In this document: positions 9,601 through 17,193 of the stretch, piece after piece
Layout: each line of letters opens with the position of its first letter
How positions within the stretch are numbered: the stretch's first letter is position 1
NCBI RefSeq assembly: GCF_024158035.1
Contig: NZ_JAMZEK010000002.1
Location: forward strand, 930,001-994,000
Direction: 5' to 3'
Length of the DNA stretch: 64,000 bases
DNA from: Dyella lutea
Lineage (GTDB): Bacteria; Pseudomonadota; Gammaproteobacteria; Xanthomonadales; Rhodanobacteraceae
Program-made: the position numbers and the translations under genes
The notes under the pieces: generated by a model
What the model was told of the DNA's origin: nothing
Databases searched by the model: none
What the model saw: the letters and a program-made list of their open reading frames with translations, nothing else

Positions 9601-9832
9601 CGTTCACGGTCATCGCCGTCAGCGTCACCGTTTTCTTCTTGTCGGTCTTGGTGGCGCTCTTGTCCTTGGCGGGCGGGCTGGCCTGGGTGGCCTGGTCGCC
9701 GGTCGCCTGCGCCGGCGGCGTGGCCTGCGCATGCAGCGGGCCGGCGGCCAGGATGGTCAGGGCGATCGCCAGGGGCAGTCGGCGCTGCTGCAGGGCGATG
9801 GACACATGCCGATACGTGGACTGCTTTTTCAC
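6608..9832 (-). CDS. TonB-dependent outer-membrane receptor (carbohydrate type)
   Basis: A 1074-residue receptor. The signal peptide ends near LHAQA. A Lys/Thr-rich linker and a TonB-box-like VTLTAMTVNGY follow, then the plug (ISAQDVSSLPDTSVTEALKRLPGV), a long 22-strand barrel, and the terminal aromatic signature FRFDTRYDLTLTMDL. The length and plug are typical of Xanthomonadales oligosaccharide receptors. The start is GTG 9832, selected because GAGGAG lies 7 bases upstream. It heads the leftward operon (glycosidase-like, GH3, GH16) and is divergent from a LacI regulator, so the likely cargo is a beta-glucan oligosaccharide. The leader is about 270 nt, long for this class. Confidence 0.92.
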   Translation of the reverse strand: MKKQSTYRHVSIALQQRRLPLAIALTILAAGPLHAQATPPAQATGDQATQASPPAKDKSATKTDKKKTVTLTAMTVNGYAASLSRSQQIKKYADTVVDVISAQDVSSLPDTSVTEALKRLPGVTVSSFGVQADPDHFSIQGTDISLQGLPYTSTLINGGSVFSAGGGQGLNFSTVAPELIGSVVVSKNQTASMIDGGISGTIDMNTRKPFDSDKPTTASVSVGTDWGTLARKSTPHMSALFSHNVDTEWGRFGFLGAAAYGRIAQQDNAISVVDYQQRCNGCTLPNGVVDAFPGLTAGQTAYVPVGGDLRLQDQTSERFGHDLALQWQSPDKKFGATLQWIGVSDNETTYEHTLQASTDACAFGGYTTCAIPLPGTTPTYDANGVMTSGVITTAPSGTSFTPTSYGGMQTQLDTTGYRTRYNTNDVSLKVTWDPTDSFHLSGGAQYTTAKYSYLYYYIRQLTNANWAITTHGNSVPSISVLSPNPAQTTAEYFADPANFYYAAAQDAYRHSWGDQHALRLDGVFDVNADFIDTIQFGVRYDKQGETLQNSNFNYQNISSPYVWGGYSPVITGAQTPGVTTPVSIDLPGFNTNYGVTAPYVNVNPALQFAQAVAIMRGINAQWLASAPPGSLGSPYYTNDQRSGLVPGTKYLPQEISSNSTKTRAAYVQLNFGNDNTSFLSNLQISGNVGVRFIHTQNDATGYLIVPNQALAQNGATIAQYCAIQTSGGTAAPGTFCALTPAEQQQYATFANGAFTPIKAPNSYNNVLPSFNLAIGWTNDLISRFAYSKAIYRPSLQSLAAGQGVSGLLPYTPSNGLTVPTVGNIQTGTNPYLKPITSQNFDFTTEWYFANVGQLSATLFWKKLNNTIQYDTSVVNVAVTNNGVTYPEIYTAGLVNLNKKASVHGVELAYQQTFSFLPGWLSGLGANANYTYIKPIGMHYGSVNYCAYGYAAATQCVNQTKLPPQELSRDSVNLGLYYGKGPFNAKVVWNWRSAFLISATEADYPFLPVMATGQGQVDASLSYAFNKHLKVSLQAANILNSTFKTREIVNTEGLQVPKGYFRFDTRYDLTLTMDL

Positions 9833-10108
9833 CGCTGATCTCCTCGCGTACTTCGTGATGGCCTGATCGATGTCGCCGTGACGTGTGGTTATCCGGCAGG
9901 TCGTGTTGCGAATCGTGGGCGGAGGTTGTCTGCCGCCCGTTCTCCCGCGGCCGGATGCGCCGAACCGGTCTGCGAAACACCGGCGCAGCCGCATGCATCC
10001 GGTGCCAACACGCGCCGCTCGTTCGCAGTGCGGGCGTGGTGCAGGTGCTGGATCGACATCCCTTCCCCTCGGTGCCCGGGTGTTGCGCCGGCCCCCCGAT
10101 TGCGACGC

Positions 10109-10137
10109 AAGCTAGCCACTTGTACAAGCGCTGTCAA
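10109..10137 (-). promoter_or_regulatory. Promoter of the TonB receptor operon
   Basis: Minus-strand TTGACA (10137-10132), 17-base spacer, TAGCTT (10114-10109). The 24-bp LacI-type palindrome lies directly upstream of the -35 box. The -10 is a weak match, so some activation or tight control is plausible. Confidence 0.55.
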
Positions 10138-10139
10138 CA

Positions 10140-10163
10140 AAAATACCAGCGCTGGTATTTTTG
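10140..10163. promoter_or_regulatory. LacI-family operator O1
   Basis: A perfect 24-bp palindrome with half-site AAAATACCAGC centred on CG (10151/10152). The central GC-flanked CG and length are typical of LacI/GalR operators. It abuts the -35 box of the TonB receptor promoter and lies about 280 bp ahead of the LacI-type gene. Confidence 0.8.
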
Positions 10164-10318
10164 GAATGGACGGCCAAAATAGCGGGCGACATCGCACGAT
10201 TTACCGGGTGTCATGATGCGCTGCAGCGACAGGGTCGGGCGGCATGGCATCCAGTGCGACACGGGCGGTGTGCCGCGATGTGCGGCGACAGGTGTCGAGC
10301 GTCTCGAAGTCATGCAAG

Positions 10319-10336
10319 AATGCCAGCGCTGGTATT
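10319..10336. promoter_or_regulatory. LacI-family operator O2
   Basis: AATGCCAGCGCTGGTATT repeats the O1 core CCAGCGCTGG with one mismatched pair. Its centre is 176 bp from that of O1 and about 103 bp upstream of the regulator start. The spacing would allow loop formation between the two sites or separate control of the regulator and the receptor. Confidence 0.75.
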
Positions 10337-10430
10337 TTCAGGGCGCGCGGCTGATGTCTCTCGTGGCGGCCGGTTGCGGTCGTCACCGGCATGGTGCATT
10401 GCAATACGGAAAGGATGGAAAGCTCAGGTC

Positions 10431-11444
10431 ATGGCCGCAAGAATCGAAGACGTCGCCGCGGACGCGGGGGTATCCGTCAAGACGGTGTCGCGCGTGCTGA
10501 ACGGGTACACCAATGTGCGGGTCAAGCTCAGGGAGCGCATCGAGAAGTCGATCCGCGACTTGAATTACGTGCCCAACGCATCGGCGCGCAGCCTGGCAGG
10601 CAGGCGCTCTTTCCTCGTCGCGCTGCTCTACGACAACCCCACGGCGGTGTCGAGCTACATCATGGACGTGATCGTCGGCGTGCTGGAGGCTTGCAAGGAA
10701 ACGCCCTACAACGCCGTGCTGCACCCTTTCGATGCGGCCGATGACCTGGCGGCGCGAATCGACGGCTTCGTGGCGCACCACCGGCCGGATGCGCTGGTGC
10801 TGGTACCGCCACACGCGAACAATGCCAAGCTCCTGCAGCGGCTGGACGAGCTGGACATCCGCTACGCGACGATCTCGTCGCGATTGCGCGAGTCGAGCAT
10901 CGATATCGGATTCGATGAGCGCAAGGCGGCGCAGGACATCGTCGAGCATCTGCTGTCGCTTGGGCATCAGCGCATCGGTCACGTCACCGGCCTGAAGGGG
11001 CACGGTGCGCGGGCGTGGCGTCGCACCGGTTACCGCGATGCCCTGCGCAAGGCCGGTGTCGCTTATGACGCATCGCTGGTGGTCGAGGGCGATTTCACGT
11101 TCGAGTCGGGGGTGGCAGCCGCCAGGGTGTTGCTCGATCTGGACCATCCCCCCACCGCCATCTTCGCGGCGAACGACGACATGGCGTGCGGCGTGATGCG
11201 CGAAGCGTACGAGCGGGGGCTGGTGGTTCCCGACGACCTTTCGGTATGCGGCTTCGACGGGACGCCGGTGTCGCAACTGATCTCGCCTGGGCTGACCACG
11301 GTGCGTCAGCCCTGCCGGGAGATGGGGTGCGCGGCGGTGCAGAGCGTATTGCAGGCGATTCGGGATCCCTCCCTGCATCACCAGGAGCGCTTGCCTTATC
11401 AGCTGAAGATACGCGGTTCATCGGCTGCACCCGGAACGTCGTAG
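10431..11444 (+). CDS. LacI/GalR-family transcriptional regulator
   Basis: A 337-residue regulator. The N-terminal HTH is textbook (IEDVAADAGVSVKTVSRVLNG) and is followed by the hinge helix region NYVPNASARSLAGRRS. The periplasmic-binding-protein-like sensor domain ends with the CGFDGTPVSQLISPGLTTVRQP segment typical of SalR/CelR-type members. It is divergent from the TonB receptor operon and 66 bp ahead of the MFS permease. The two CCAGCGCTGG palindromes upstream are its likely operators, with a sugar released from beta-glucan as inducer (inferred). Start ATG 10431 immediately precedes the HTH. Confidence 0.92.
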   Translation: MAARIEDVAADAGVSVKTVSRVLNGYTNVRVKLRERIEKSIRDLNYVPNASARSLAGRRSFLVALLYDNPTAVSSYIMDVIVGVLEACKETPYNAVLHPFDAADDLAARIDGFVAHHRPDALVLVPPHANNAKLLQRLDELDIRYATISSRLRESSIDIGFDERKAAQDIVEHLLSLGHQRIGHVTGLKGHGARAWRRTGYRDALRKAGVAYDASLVVEGDFTFESGVAAARVLLDLDHPPTAIFAANDDMACGVMREAYERGLVVPDDLSVCGFDGTPVSQLISPGLTTVRQPCREMGCAAVQSVLQAIRDPSLHHQERLPYQLKIRGSSAAPGTS

Positions 11445-11510
11445 GATTCGTACAGACCGTGTGCCGGGCGTGTCCCTGGTGGGGCATGGGGTGCAGGGGG
11501 CGAATGGGCG

Positions 11511-12806
11511 ATGGACGACGACAAGGCCGATGTGGCGGTGGCGGAGATGCCGCAAGCAGGTGTGGACGATTACGCGTGGGCACGTGCTCGCCCGGTCAGC
11601 CGATGGTTCATGGTCGTCTATGGCCTGGCATACACGGGCATGTGGATGGCGTTGCTGTCGCCACTTCTGGTCGGGCTGGCGATGCGCGTGCAGGTGATCG
11701 ACCCGGCGCATGCGGACAACAGTCTTTCGCTGGTCGTGGGTGTGGGGGCGTTGGCGGCGTTGTTCGGCAACCCGTTTTTCGGCCGTCTGTCCGATCGCAC
11801 GGTGTCGCGCTTTGGAGTACGCCGGCCCTGGCTGGTCGGTGGCGCGCTGATGGGAGTGGCCGGTCTGGCCATGGTCGCGCAGGCCGGATCGATCCCAGAG
11901 CTGCTGTTGGGTTGGTGCGTCACCCAGTTGGCCTACAACGCGCAACTCGCCGCTCTGGCCGCCATCCTGTCCGATCAGGTGCCACCGTCGCAACGCGGTA
12001 CGGTATCCGGCATCGTGAGCATCAGCCTGCCGGTGGGCATGGCTGCGGGCACGTTCCTGGTGCAGGCGTTCGCCACCTCCACCTACGCGATCTTCATGGT
12101 GCCGGGCGTCATCGCACTGATTGCTGCATCGGCCCTGGCGGGCGCCCTGCACGGCGATCGACCGGCGGTGGCGCATGCAGCGCCCTATGGCTGGCGTGAA
12201 TTCGCAGGCAGCTTCTGGATCGATCCGCGGAGGTTCCCCGATTTTTCCTGGACGTGGTGCAGCCGCTTCCTCCAGTTCGCCGGGGTGGCGCTGCTGCTCA
12301 CCTATCAGGAGCTTTACCTGATCCACCAGTTGCACTGCCCGCCTCATGAGGCGCCGCACCGGATTTTCCTCTCAACCCTGCTGCAGTCGACCATGCTCGC
12401 CGTCTTTGGCGTGCTGGGCGGGCGGCTGTCGGACGCGGTCGGGCGCCGCAAGGCATTCGTATCCGGCGCGGCGCTGCTGTATGCGCTGGCCCTGCTGCTG
12501 ATCGCACTCACCCGCTCGTTCGACTGGTTCCTGGTCGGGATGGCCGTGACCGGCATCGCGCAGGGCGCCTACCTGGCGGTCGACCTGGCGCTATTGACCG
12601 ACGTGCTGCCCGAGCGCGAAACCCACGCTGCGCGGAACCTCGGCATCTTCAACATCGCCAGCGTACTTCCGCAGCTGCTGATGCCGGCGATGGCGCCGGG
12701 CATCCTGGCGATGACCGGCGACAGCTATGCGGTGCTGTTCATGCTTGCCGCGATCCTGGTCGCCGCCGGGGCCTGGACCATCCAGCGGGTACAGGGCGTG
12801 CGCTGA
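11511..12806 (+). CDS. MFS sugar permease
   Basis: A 431-residue inner-membrane protein with about 12 hydrophobic segments. MFS signatures are visible after TM2 (FFGRLSDRTVSRFGVRRPW) and in the second half (GGRLSDAVGRRK). The gene follows the LacI-type regulator by 66 bp on the same strand, so it probably belongs to the beta-glucan regulon and imports glucose or short gluco-oligosaccharides released in the periplasm. The specificity is inferred only from context. The start ATG 11511 follows a G-rich ribosome site. Confidence 0.83.
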   Translation: MDDDKADVAVAEMPQAGVDDYAWARARPVSRWFMVVYGLAYTGMWMALLSPLLVGLAMRVQVIDPAHADNSLSLVVGVGALAALFGNPFFGRLSDRTVSRFGVRRPWLVGGALMGVAGLAMVAQAGSIPELLLGWCVTQLAYNAQLAALAAILSDQVPPSQRGTVSGIVSISLPVGMAAGTFLVQAFATSTYAIFMVPGVIALIAASALAGALHGDRPAVAHAAPYGWREFAGSFWIDPRRFPDFSWTWCSRFLQFAGVALLLTYQELYLIHQLHCPPHEAPHRIFLSTLLQSTMLAVFGVLGGRLSDAVGRRKAFVSGAALLYALALLLIALTRSFDWFLVGMAVTGIAQGAYLAVDLALLTDVLPERETHAARNLGIFNIASVLPQLLMPAMAPGILAMTGDSYAVLFMLAAILVAAGAWTIQRVQGVR

Positions 12807-12821
12807 ATCGGTGCCGGTCCG

Positions 12822-12847
12822 GCCGCGGGCTCGTCCGCCCCCGCGGC
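12822..12847. terminator. Hairpin between convergent genes
   Basis: GCCGCGGG (12822-12829) pairs with CCCGCGGC (12840-12847) across a 10-base loop, between the stops of the MFS gene and the AIM24 gene. There is no T-run; it is a candidate bidirectional terminator. Confidence 0.4.
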
Positions 12848-12853
12848 GGTGAC

Positions 12854-13549
12854 TCAGCGTGCCTCCGGGTAGTGCATGTACATCGACTGGATGCCGACGC
12901 GCCCCGGGCCGGTGAAGCGGTTGAGCACGAGGTTCATGCCGCCCAGCAGGCCGCTGGTGAGGCGGTCGACGGTGGTCTCCATGCGTACCGAGGGGTCCTT
13001 GTACAGCCAGCCGCCCGGCTCGATGTCGATCGACTCGCCCGGTGCCAGCACTTTCTCGAACACGTTGCCGTAGCCGTGCAGCCACAGGATGCCGTCGCCG
13101 GCATGGCTGTGGAACTTGTCGATGAAGAAGCCGCTGCCGCCGAACAGCATGTTGGAGAATCCCTTCACCCGCTCGAAGCTGTAGTCGATGCTGCCGGTGG
13201 CGGCCAGGAACTGGTGCTCGCGCACGTGGAGCTCGCGCCCTTTCTCCAGGTGGATCGGCACGATGTGGCCGGCACCATCGCGGCTGAAGGCGATCATGCC
13301 GGGGCCGCGTGCCTCGGTCACGAAGATCTGCATGCCGGCCATCATCCGCTTCAGCGAGCCGCGCATGTTGCGCAGGCCGATCGCCACCTGCGGATGCTTC
13401 CACAGCAGGATGTGGTGCTCGAAATAGACGGCCGTCTGCGATACGTCGACGGTGAGCACCGGCACCAGCTCGCCGTCGATGTGGTAGGTGACGCCACCGA
13501 AGGTTTCGGCGTTGGCGCTGGTCGGCATCAGTACGGGGAGTTCTTTCAT
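12854..13549 (-). CDS. AIM24 family protein
   Basis: A 231-residue soluble protein of the AIM24 (TIGR00266-like) family, a beta-rich fold made of two similar halves. Characteristic segments include FEHHILLWKHPQVAIGLR, HSHAGDGILWLHGYGNVFEKVLAPGE and a glycine-rich SNMLFGGSGFF. The biochemical role of bacterial AIM24 proteins is not established. It is transcribed alone, convergent with the MFS permease. The ribosome site AAGGA is about 10 bases from ATG 13549. Confidence 0.82.
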   Translation of the reverse strand: MKELPVLMPTSANAETFGGVTYHIDGELVPVLTVDVSQTAVYFEHHILLWKHPQVAIGLRNMRGSLKRMMAGMQIFVTEARGPGMIAFSRDGAGHIVPIHLEKGRELHVREHQFLAATGSIDYSFERVKGFSNMLFGGSGFFIDKFHSHAGDGILWLHGYGNVFEKVLAPGESIDIEPGGWLYKDPSVRMETTVDRLTSGLLGGMNLVLNRFTGPGRVGIQSMYMHYPEAR

Positions 13550-13860
13550 CGAGGCATCATCCTTGGCGACGACAACGTGGTGCGGTACGTCCGGACGAGA
13601 TTAGCCTGATCCGGCCCCGATGCGGGTCCACGCCGGCAAGATTCGAAAGGACTTGCGCCAGGGTGGAGGCCCGATGAAGGGCGCCGCGCATAGTGTTCTG
13701 CTATCCGGTTGTTCGACGGAGATACCGAAGATAAGCTCCCGGCCGCATCTGGCGCGATGACGCATCCGCCTGATTCGATCCGGCATGCGTCAGCGGGCCG
13801 GATGAATCCCGGTGCTGGCTGTCCCGCGTCGCTCCCGACGCGTCCTGTGGGGATCGAGTC
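13550..13860. other. Divergent intergenic region
   Basis: This holds the upstream regions of the AIM24 gene (leftward) and the DUF4087 gene (rightward). A TAATCT element on the minus strand near 13605 could be a -10 box, but no good -35 accompanies it. No gene is supported here. Confidence 0.4.
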
Positions 13861-14229
13861 ATGAACGTTCGCAAGGTGGCGGTGCCTGTGTTGTGGTTGT
13901 TGGCTGCCGCAAGCGCTTCGGCGGCAGGTGCCATGCCGCATACACGTTGTGGCTGGTTCGACAATCCGACGCCCGGCAACGCGTGGCTCATCGATCGCGA
14001 TGGGGAATGGGCGATTGCGATCCAGGGCAGCTATGAGGCGCAGGGCGATTGGCCCCAGTTCACGGATGCGCAGTGGGTTCCCGTCAATGGCATGCACGGG
14101 CATGGTTGTGCATGCATCAAGGCGGTCGTGAATACGAAGACGCATGAAGTCGTCCGCATCGCTTCCGCCCGGGCGCGCCCTCTCGCCGTGTGCCGGAAGG
14201 ACCGCGCGCTCAGGGAGCCGAAGGACTGA
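13861..14229 (+). CDS. DUF4087 family secreted protein
   Basis: A 122-residue protein with a signal peptide (VPVLWLLAAASASAAGA). The mature part shows the DUF4087 pattern RCGWFDNPTPGNAWLIDRDG, then WV-NGMHGHGCACIK, with three cysteines probably in disulphides. Function unknown; the family is small and periplasmic. The ribosome site GGGGA is 7 bases from ATG 13861. A small membrane-protein gene follows after 30 bp and may be co-transcribed. Confidence 0.8.
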   Translation: MNVRKVAVPVLWLLAAASASAAGAMPHTRCGWFDNPTPGNAWLIDRDGEWAIAIQGSYEAQGDWPQFTDAQWVPVNGMHGHGCACIKAVVNTKTHEVVRIASARARPLAVCRKDRALREPKD

Positions 14230-14259
14230 TCTTTCAACGGACAGGTAAGAGTCAGTTCG

Positions 14260-14499
14260 GTGAGCTTCACACGTTACCTCAAGGTCTTGCTCTGCCTCGT
14301 GGCCGCCGTGGCATCGGGCTTTGTCGCCGTGGCCGGCCTGGTACGCCGCGCCGTTCCCGGGCTCGGGCAAGCGGCCATCGTGGCCGGCGACATGTATCGA
14401 TCATCCGCGCAAGCGTCGCAGTTCTGGTTCCTGATCGTGCTCTGGTCGGCAGCCTGCGCGGGGTTTGCATGGCTGGCGTGGTGTATCTATCGCAGCTAG
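14260..14499 (+). CDS. Small two-helix membrane protein
   Basis: A 79-residue protein with two hydrophobic segments (VLLCLVAAVASGFVAVAGLV and FWFLIVLWSAACAGFAWLAW) joined by a short polar loop. The start would be GTG 14260, 30 bp after the DUF4087 gene; an AGG lies upstream but too far for ideal spacing. I do not recognise the family. The well-separated hydrophobic helices support a real membrane protein, but the start is uncertain. Confidence 0.5.
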   Translation: MSFTRYLKVLLCLVAAVASGFVAVAGLVRRAVPGLGQAAIVAGDMYRSSAQASQFWFLIVLWSAACAGFAWLAWCIYRS

Positions 14500-14719
14500 G
14501 GGTGGTCTGATTCACCCCAATGCAGGCGTCACCGATTTGTCTGCCTGCAGCCATTCGGCTCAACGCGTCGAGGGGCTGCGCCGGAGCAATACGTTCATCG
14601 GTGTCGTATGGCACCGGGTTCCTTGGCCCATCTGCAGGGGGGCGGTCGCGGGACGAGATGCGGAGCGTCCCCACACGGACGATGGGTCACGATGTGACAG
14701 CCGCCTGTGCGTTGCGGCT

Positions 14720-15313
14720 TCAGCGCTGATCAAGTTCATGGTGGATCAACACCACGCATTGCGAGGCAAACAGCATGGTCGGGCCCAGGGTGATCTTCTT
14801 CGCGCCCAGGCGCTCGAGGCTGTGGAAGCTCTTCTTCGGCATCGGGATGTGGTCGGTGAGCAGGAAGCAGGGGTTGCCTTCGAAGGCCTGTTCATGGATC
14901 GGTGCACCCTTGCGGTCCATCACGAACAGCGGGTGCTCTTCGGCCAGCTCCTGCACCAGCCGCTCGAAGCTCACCGTGCGCACGGTGATGCCGGGCGCGA
15001 CCGGGCGCGACTCCTCCTTGCCCATGCCGACGGACGCATCCAGTGCCCGGGCCACCACGGCCAGCAGCCGGCGCTCGTCGAAGCCGCCGATGTCGGTGAG
15101 CGCGTTGGCGTCGAAACGGATCGTGCGCGAGTAGTCCTGGGTGCTTTCCAGCACCAGGTAGACGACCACGTCCGCGCGGTGCGATTGCGCCACGAAGATC
15201 GCGTTCATCAGCGTGTGCGCGAGGATCTCCGGATGTGCCTCCTGGCCAATGGCGGCCAGCAGCTTATGGCTTTCGGTGGGCGCGGCGCGCGCGCGCAGTA
15301 CGAAGGTTCGCAT
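14720..15313 (-). CDS. TrmY-like (DUF358) SPOUT pseudouridine N1-methyltransferase
   Basis: A 197-residue SPOUT-class methyltransferase. It opens with MRTFVLRARAAPTESHKLLAAIGQ and has HTLMNAIFVAQSHRADVVVYLVLEST, the C-terminal knot segment GNPCFLLTDHIPMPKKSF and LGPTMLFASQCVVLIHHELD. These match the DUF358/TrmY family, which in archaea methylates N1 of pseudouridine-54 in tRNA using S-adenosylmethionine. In bacteria the substrate is not settled, so the activity is a family inference. Start ATG 15313 is clear from the conserved N-terminus. It is preceded on the same strand, 107 bp away, by a membrane-protein gene. Confidence 0.85.
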   Translation of the reverse strand: MRTFVLRARAAPTESHKLLAAIGQEAHPEILAHTLMNAIFVAQSHRADVVVYLVLESTQDYSRTIRFDANALTDIGGFDERRLLAVVARALDASVGMGKEESRPVAPGITVRTVSFERLVQELAEEHPLFVMDRKGAPIHEQAFEGNPCFLLTDHIPMPKKSFHSLERLGAKKITLGPTMLFASQCVVLIHHELDQR

Positions 15314-15420
15314 GGAGATCCCGCTCGATGATGGCGATGCCCGGCACGGTACGCGCCGGGCATCGATTGTCCATGAACGAGCGGGCCGGAGGACAGGGGA
15401 TGCGCGTTCCGGCGAACCGC

Positions 15421-16122
15421 CTAGCTCAGCAATCGGGTGAGAAATCCGTGCCAGGCCGGTGTCTGCATGCCGAAGAACGCCAGCTGCATCACGAGCACGT
15501 AGGTTGCGCCGCCGAATGCAAAGGCAGGATGCAGCCGGCGATGCCTGAGCGTGTCGATGGCGATGCACAGCATCAGCGCGACATACACCGCCAGCAGGAT
15601 CGAGAGCAGGCTCTGGAACAGCCCCAGCGGAAGGCGAGGGAGCACCGAAGGCAGCATGCACACCAGGGTGAGCAGCATCAGTCGCTTGTGGTAATCGCCG
15701 CGGCGCCGCAGCCAGACGGCGCTGGCGACGAATCCGGCGAAGAGCAGCATTTCCACCAGCTCCAGCCCGGTGATGGTGACCTGCAAGGGGGCGATATCGG
15801 TATGCGCGCGCAGCTCCCTGATCGAGGCGTGCAGGGTGGCCATGGTGCCGATCGTCACCACCAGCGCCGCCCAGCCGGCGCCCACGGTGCCGAGCTTCCG
15901 ATGCATCCGCACATGTCCGGTTTCCACCAGCCCGGTCTGCACGATGAACATCAGCACCCAGCCACTCATGATGGCGCCATGCACCTGCAGGAACAGCGAG
16001 AGGTGGGGGCTCCGGAACAACCACCCCAGGTAGTAGCGCTGCGCAAAGGCGAGGAATACCAGCACCACGAACAGTGCGGCGGACGCGACGAAAAAGGGTC
16101 TGTCAGCGGCTTCCTTTCGCAT
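15421..16122 (-). CDS. DUF2306-like integral membrane protein
   Basis: A 233-residue protein with about six to seven transmembrane helices and little soluble sequence. Histidines are placed like haem or metal ligands in related membrane proteins (LQVHGAIMSGWVLMFIVQ, TGHVRMHRKLGTVGAGW, GDYHKRLMLLTL). The order HGxxM, HRxxG, HKRLM resembles the uncharacterised DUF2306-type family. Ribosome site GAGG is 6 bases from ATG 16122. Function unknown. Confidence 0.6.
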   Translation of the reverse strand: MRKEAADRPFFVASAALFVVLVFLAFAQRYYLGWLFRSPHLSLFLQVHGAIMSGWVLMFIVQTGLVETGHVRMHRKLGTVGAGWAALVVTIGTMATLHASIRELRAHTDIAPLQVTITGLELVEMLLFAGFVASAVWLRRRGDYHKRLMLLTLVCMLPSVLPRLPLGLFQSLLSILLAVYVALMLCIAIDTLRHRRLHPAFAFGGATYVLVMQLAFFGMQTPAWHGFLTRLLS

Positions 16123-16307
16123 GGACGGCCTCGTGCATCGGTGGCAGGTGGGTGGCGGTCTCCCCGGTGGTGAGCGGTGGGCCGCTCGGCGGGCGTGCCC
16201 TGGTCCGCCGGGGCGGATGGCGGCATTGGGTCACAGGCGCCCCGAAGTTTCAATTCGGGGCCGGGGTCTGTGTCGGCGTCGGATTCCCGGGGCCGCCCCG
16301 GACGATC

Positions 16308-17063
16308 TCAGTATGGATGCTGCCGATAGAACAGCTCCAACTGCTGGTAGACCTCCGGCAGGTGCTCGCGCAGCATTGCCGGCGCCTCGAAGAACTGCTC
16401 GCTGACCACGGCGAAGAACTCGGCCGGGTTCTCCAGGCCATAGGGGTTGATCGGGATGGGGATGCCCTGGTGGTGCGCCTGGCGCAGGTGTTCCCAGGTG
16501 TCGGAAAACACTCGCGTCCAGACGCGTGGGTCCATGCCCCGGTGCAGTGGCGGAAAGCCATTGGCGGCGCCGTTCTGCAGGTCCAGTTTGTGCGCCATCT
16601 CGTGGATCACCACGTTCTGTCCGGGCCGTTTGCCGGCGTTGAGCACATCGGCCCAGGACAGGATCACCGGCCCGCGTCCCCAGGCCTCGCCTGCCATCGG
16701 AGTGCTGGTCCGGTGCACCACGCCGGCTTCGTCGACCAGCGTACGGTGGGGGACGAATGCGTCCGGGTAGACGATCACGCTGTGCCAGCCGTCGAACCAG
16801 TCCACGCCCAGCTTGAGGATCGGCACGCAGGCGTGGGTGGCGAGCAGCACGCGGTCGGCATCGTCCAGCGCCAGCCCCTGCACCGGCTCCAGCGATTTCT
16901 CCCGCAGGAACAGGGTGGCCAGCACGCGCAGCGCCGCCTGGTCGGAGGCGCCCAGTCGTCGCGCCGGCGCGCATTGCGTCAGCGCGGCCTGCCACAGGGG
17001 ATCGGGGATGGGGTGCCTGGCGACAATGCGGCGCACGCGCCAATTCCGGATGCGTTTGAACAT
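16308..17063 (-). CDS. mtfA: Zinc-dependent peptidase MtfA
   Basis: A 251-residue cytosolic metallopeptidase of the MtfA (Mlc titration factor A, M90) family. The zinc motif is VVIHEMAHKLD (H154, E155, H158), with the third ligand region GLENPAEFFAVVSEQFFE. In E. coli MtfA binds the glucose repressor Mlc and has aminopeptidase activity; whether an Mlc partner exists here is not known. ATG 17063 has AGG at a suitable distance; a GTG at 17069 lacks a ribosome site. Confidence 0.88.
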   Translation of the reverse strand: MFKRIRNWRVRRIVARHPIPDPLWQAALTQCAPARRLGASDQAALRVLATLFLREKSLEPVQGLALDDADRVLLATHACVPILKLGVDWFDGWHSVIVYPDAFVPHRTLVDEAGVVHRTSTPMAGEAWGRGPVILSWADVLNAGKRPGQNVVIHEMAHKLDLQNGAANGFPPLHRGMDPRVWTRVFSDTWEHLRQAHHQGIPIPINPYGLENPAEFFAVVSEQFFEAPAMLREHLPEVYQQLELFYRQHPY

Positions 17064-17193
17064 GCCCACCTGCGGGGGAGACTCGGCTTCCCCAGCATCT
17101 GGGCGAAGTGGGCATTCTCAAGCGGGGTTCGAGGATCGGATCGATCCATCATGCGGACCATGCCGGCCGCGCGACGTCGTCGAGGTGCGGCCG

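Noticed and set aside
17121-17150. GGTTCGA motif resembling a tRNA T-loop
   Set aside because: No cloverleaf can be built around it; it lies in the short gap before the cytochrome stop.
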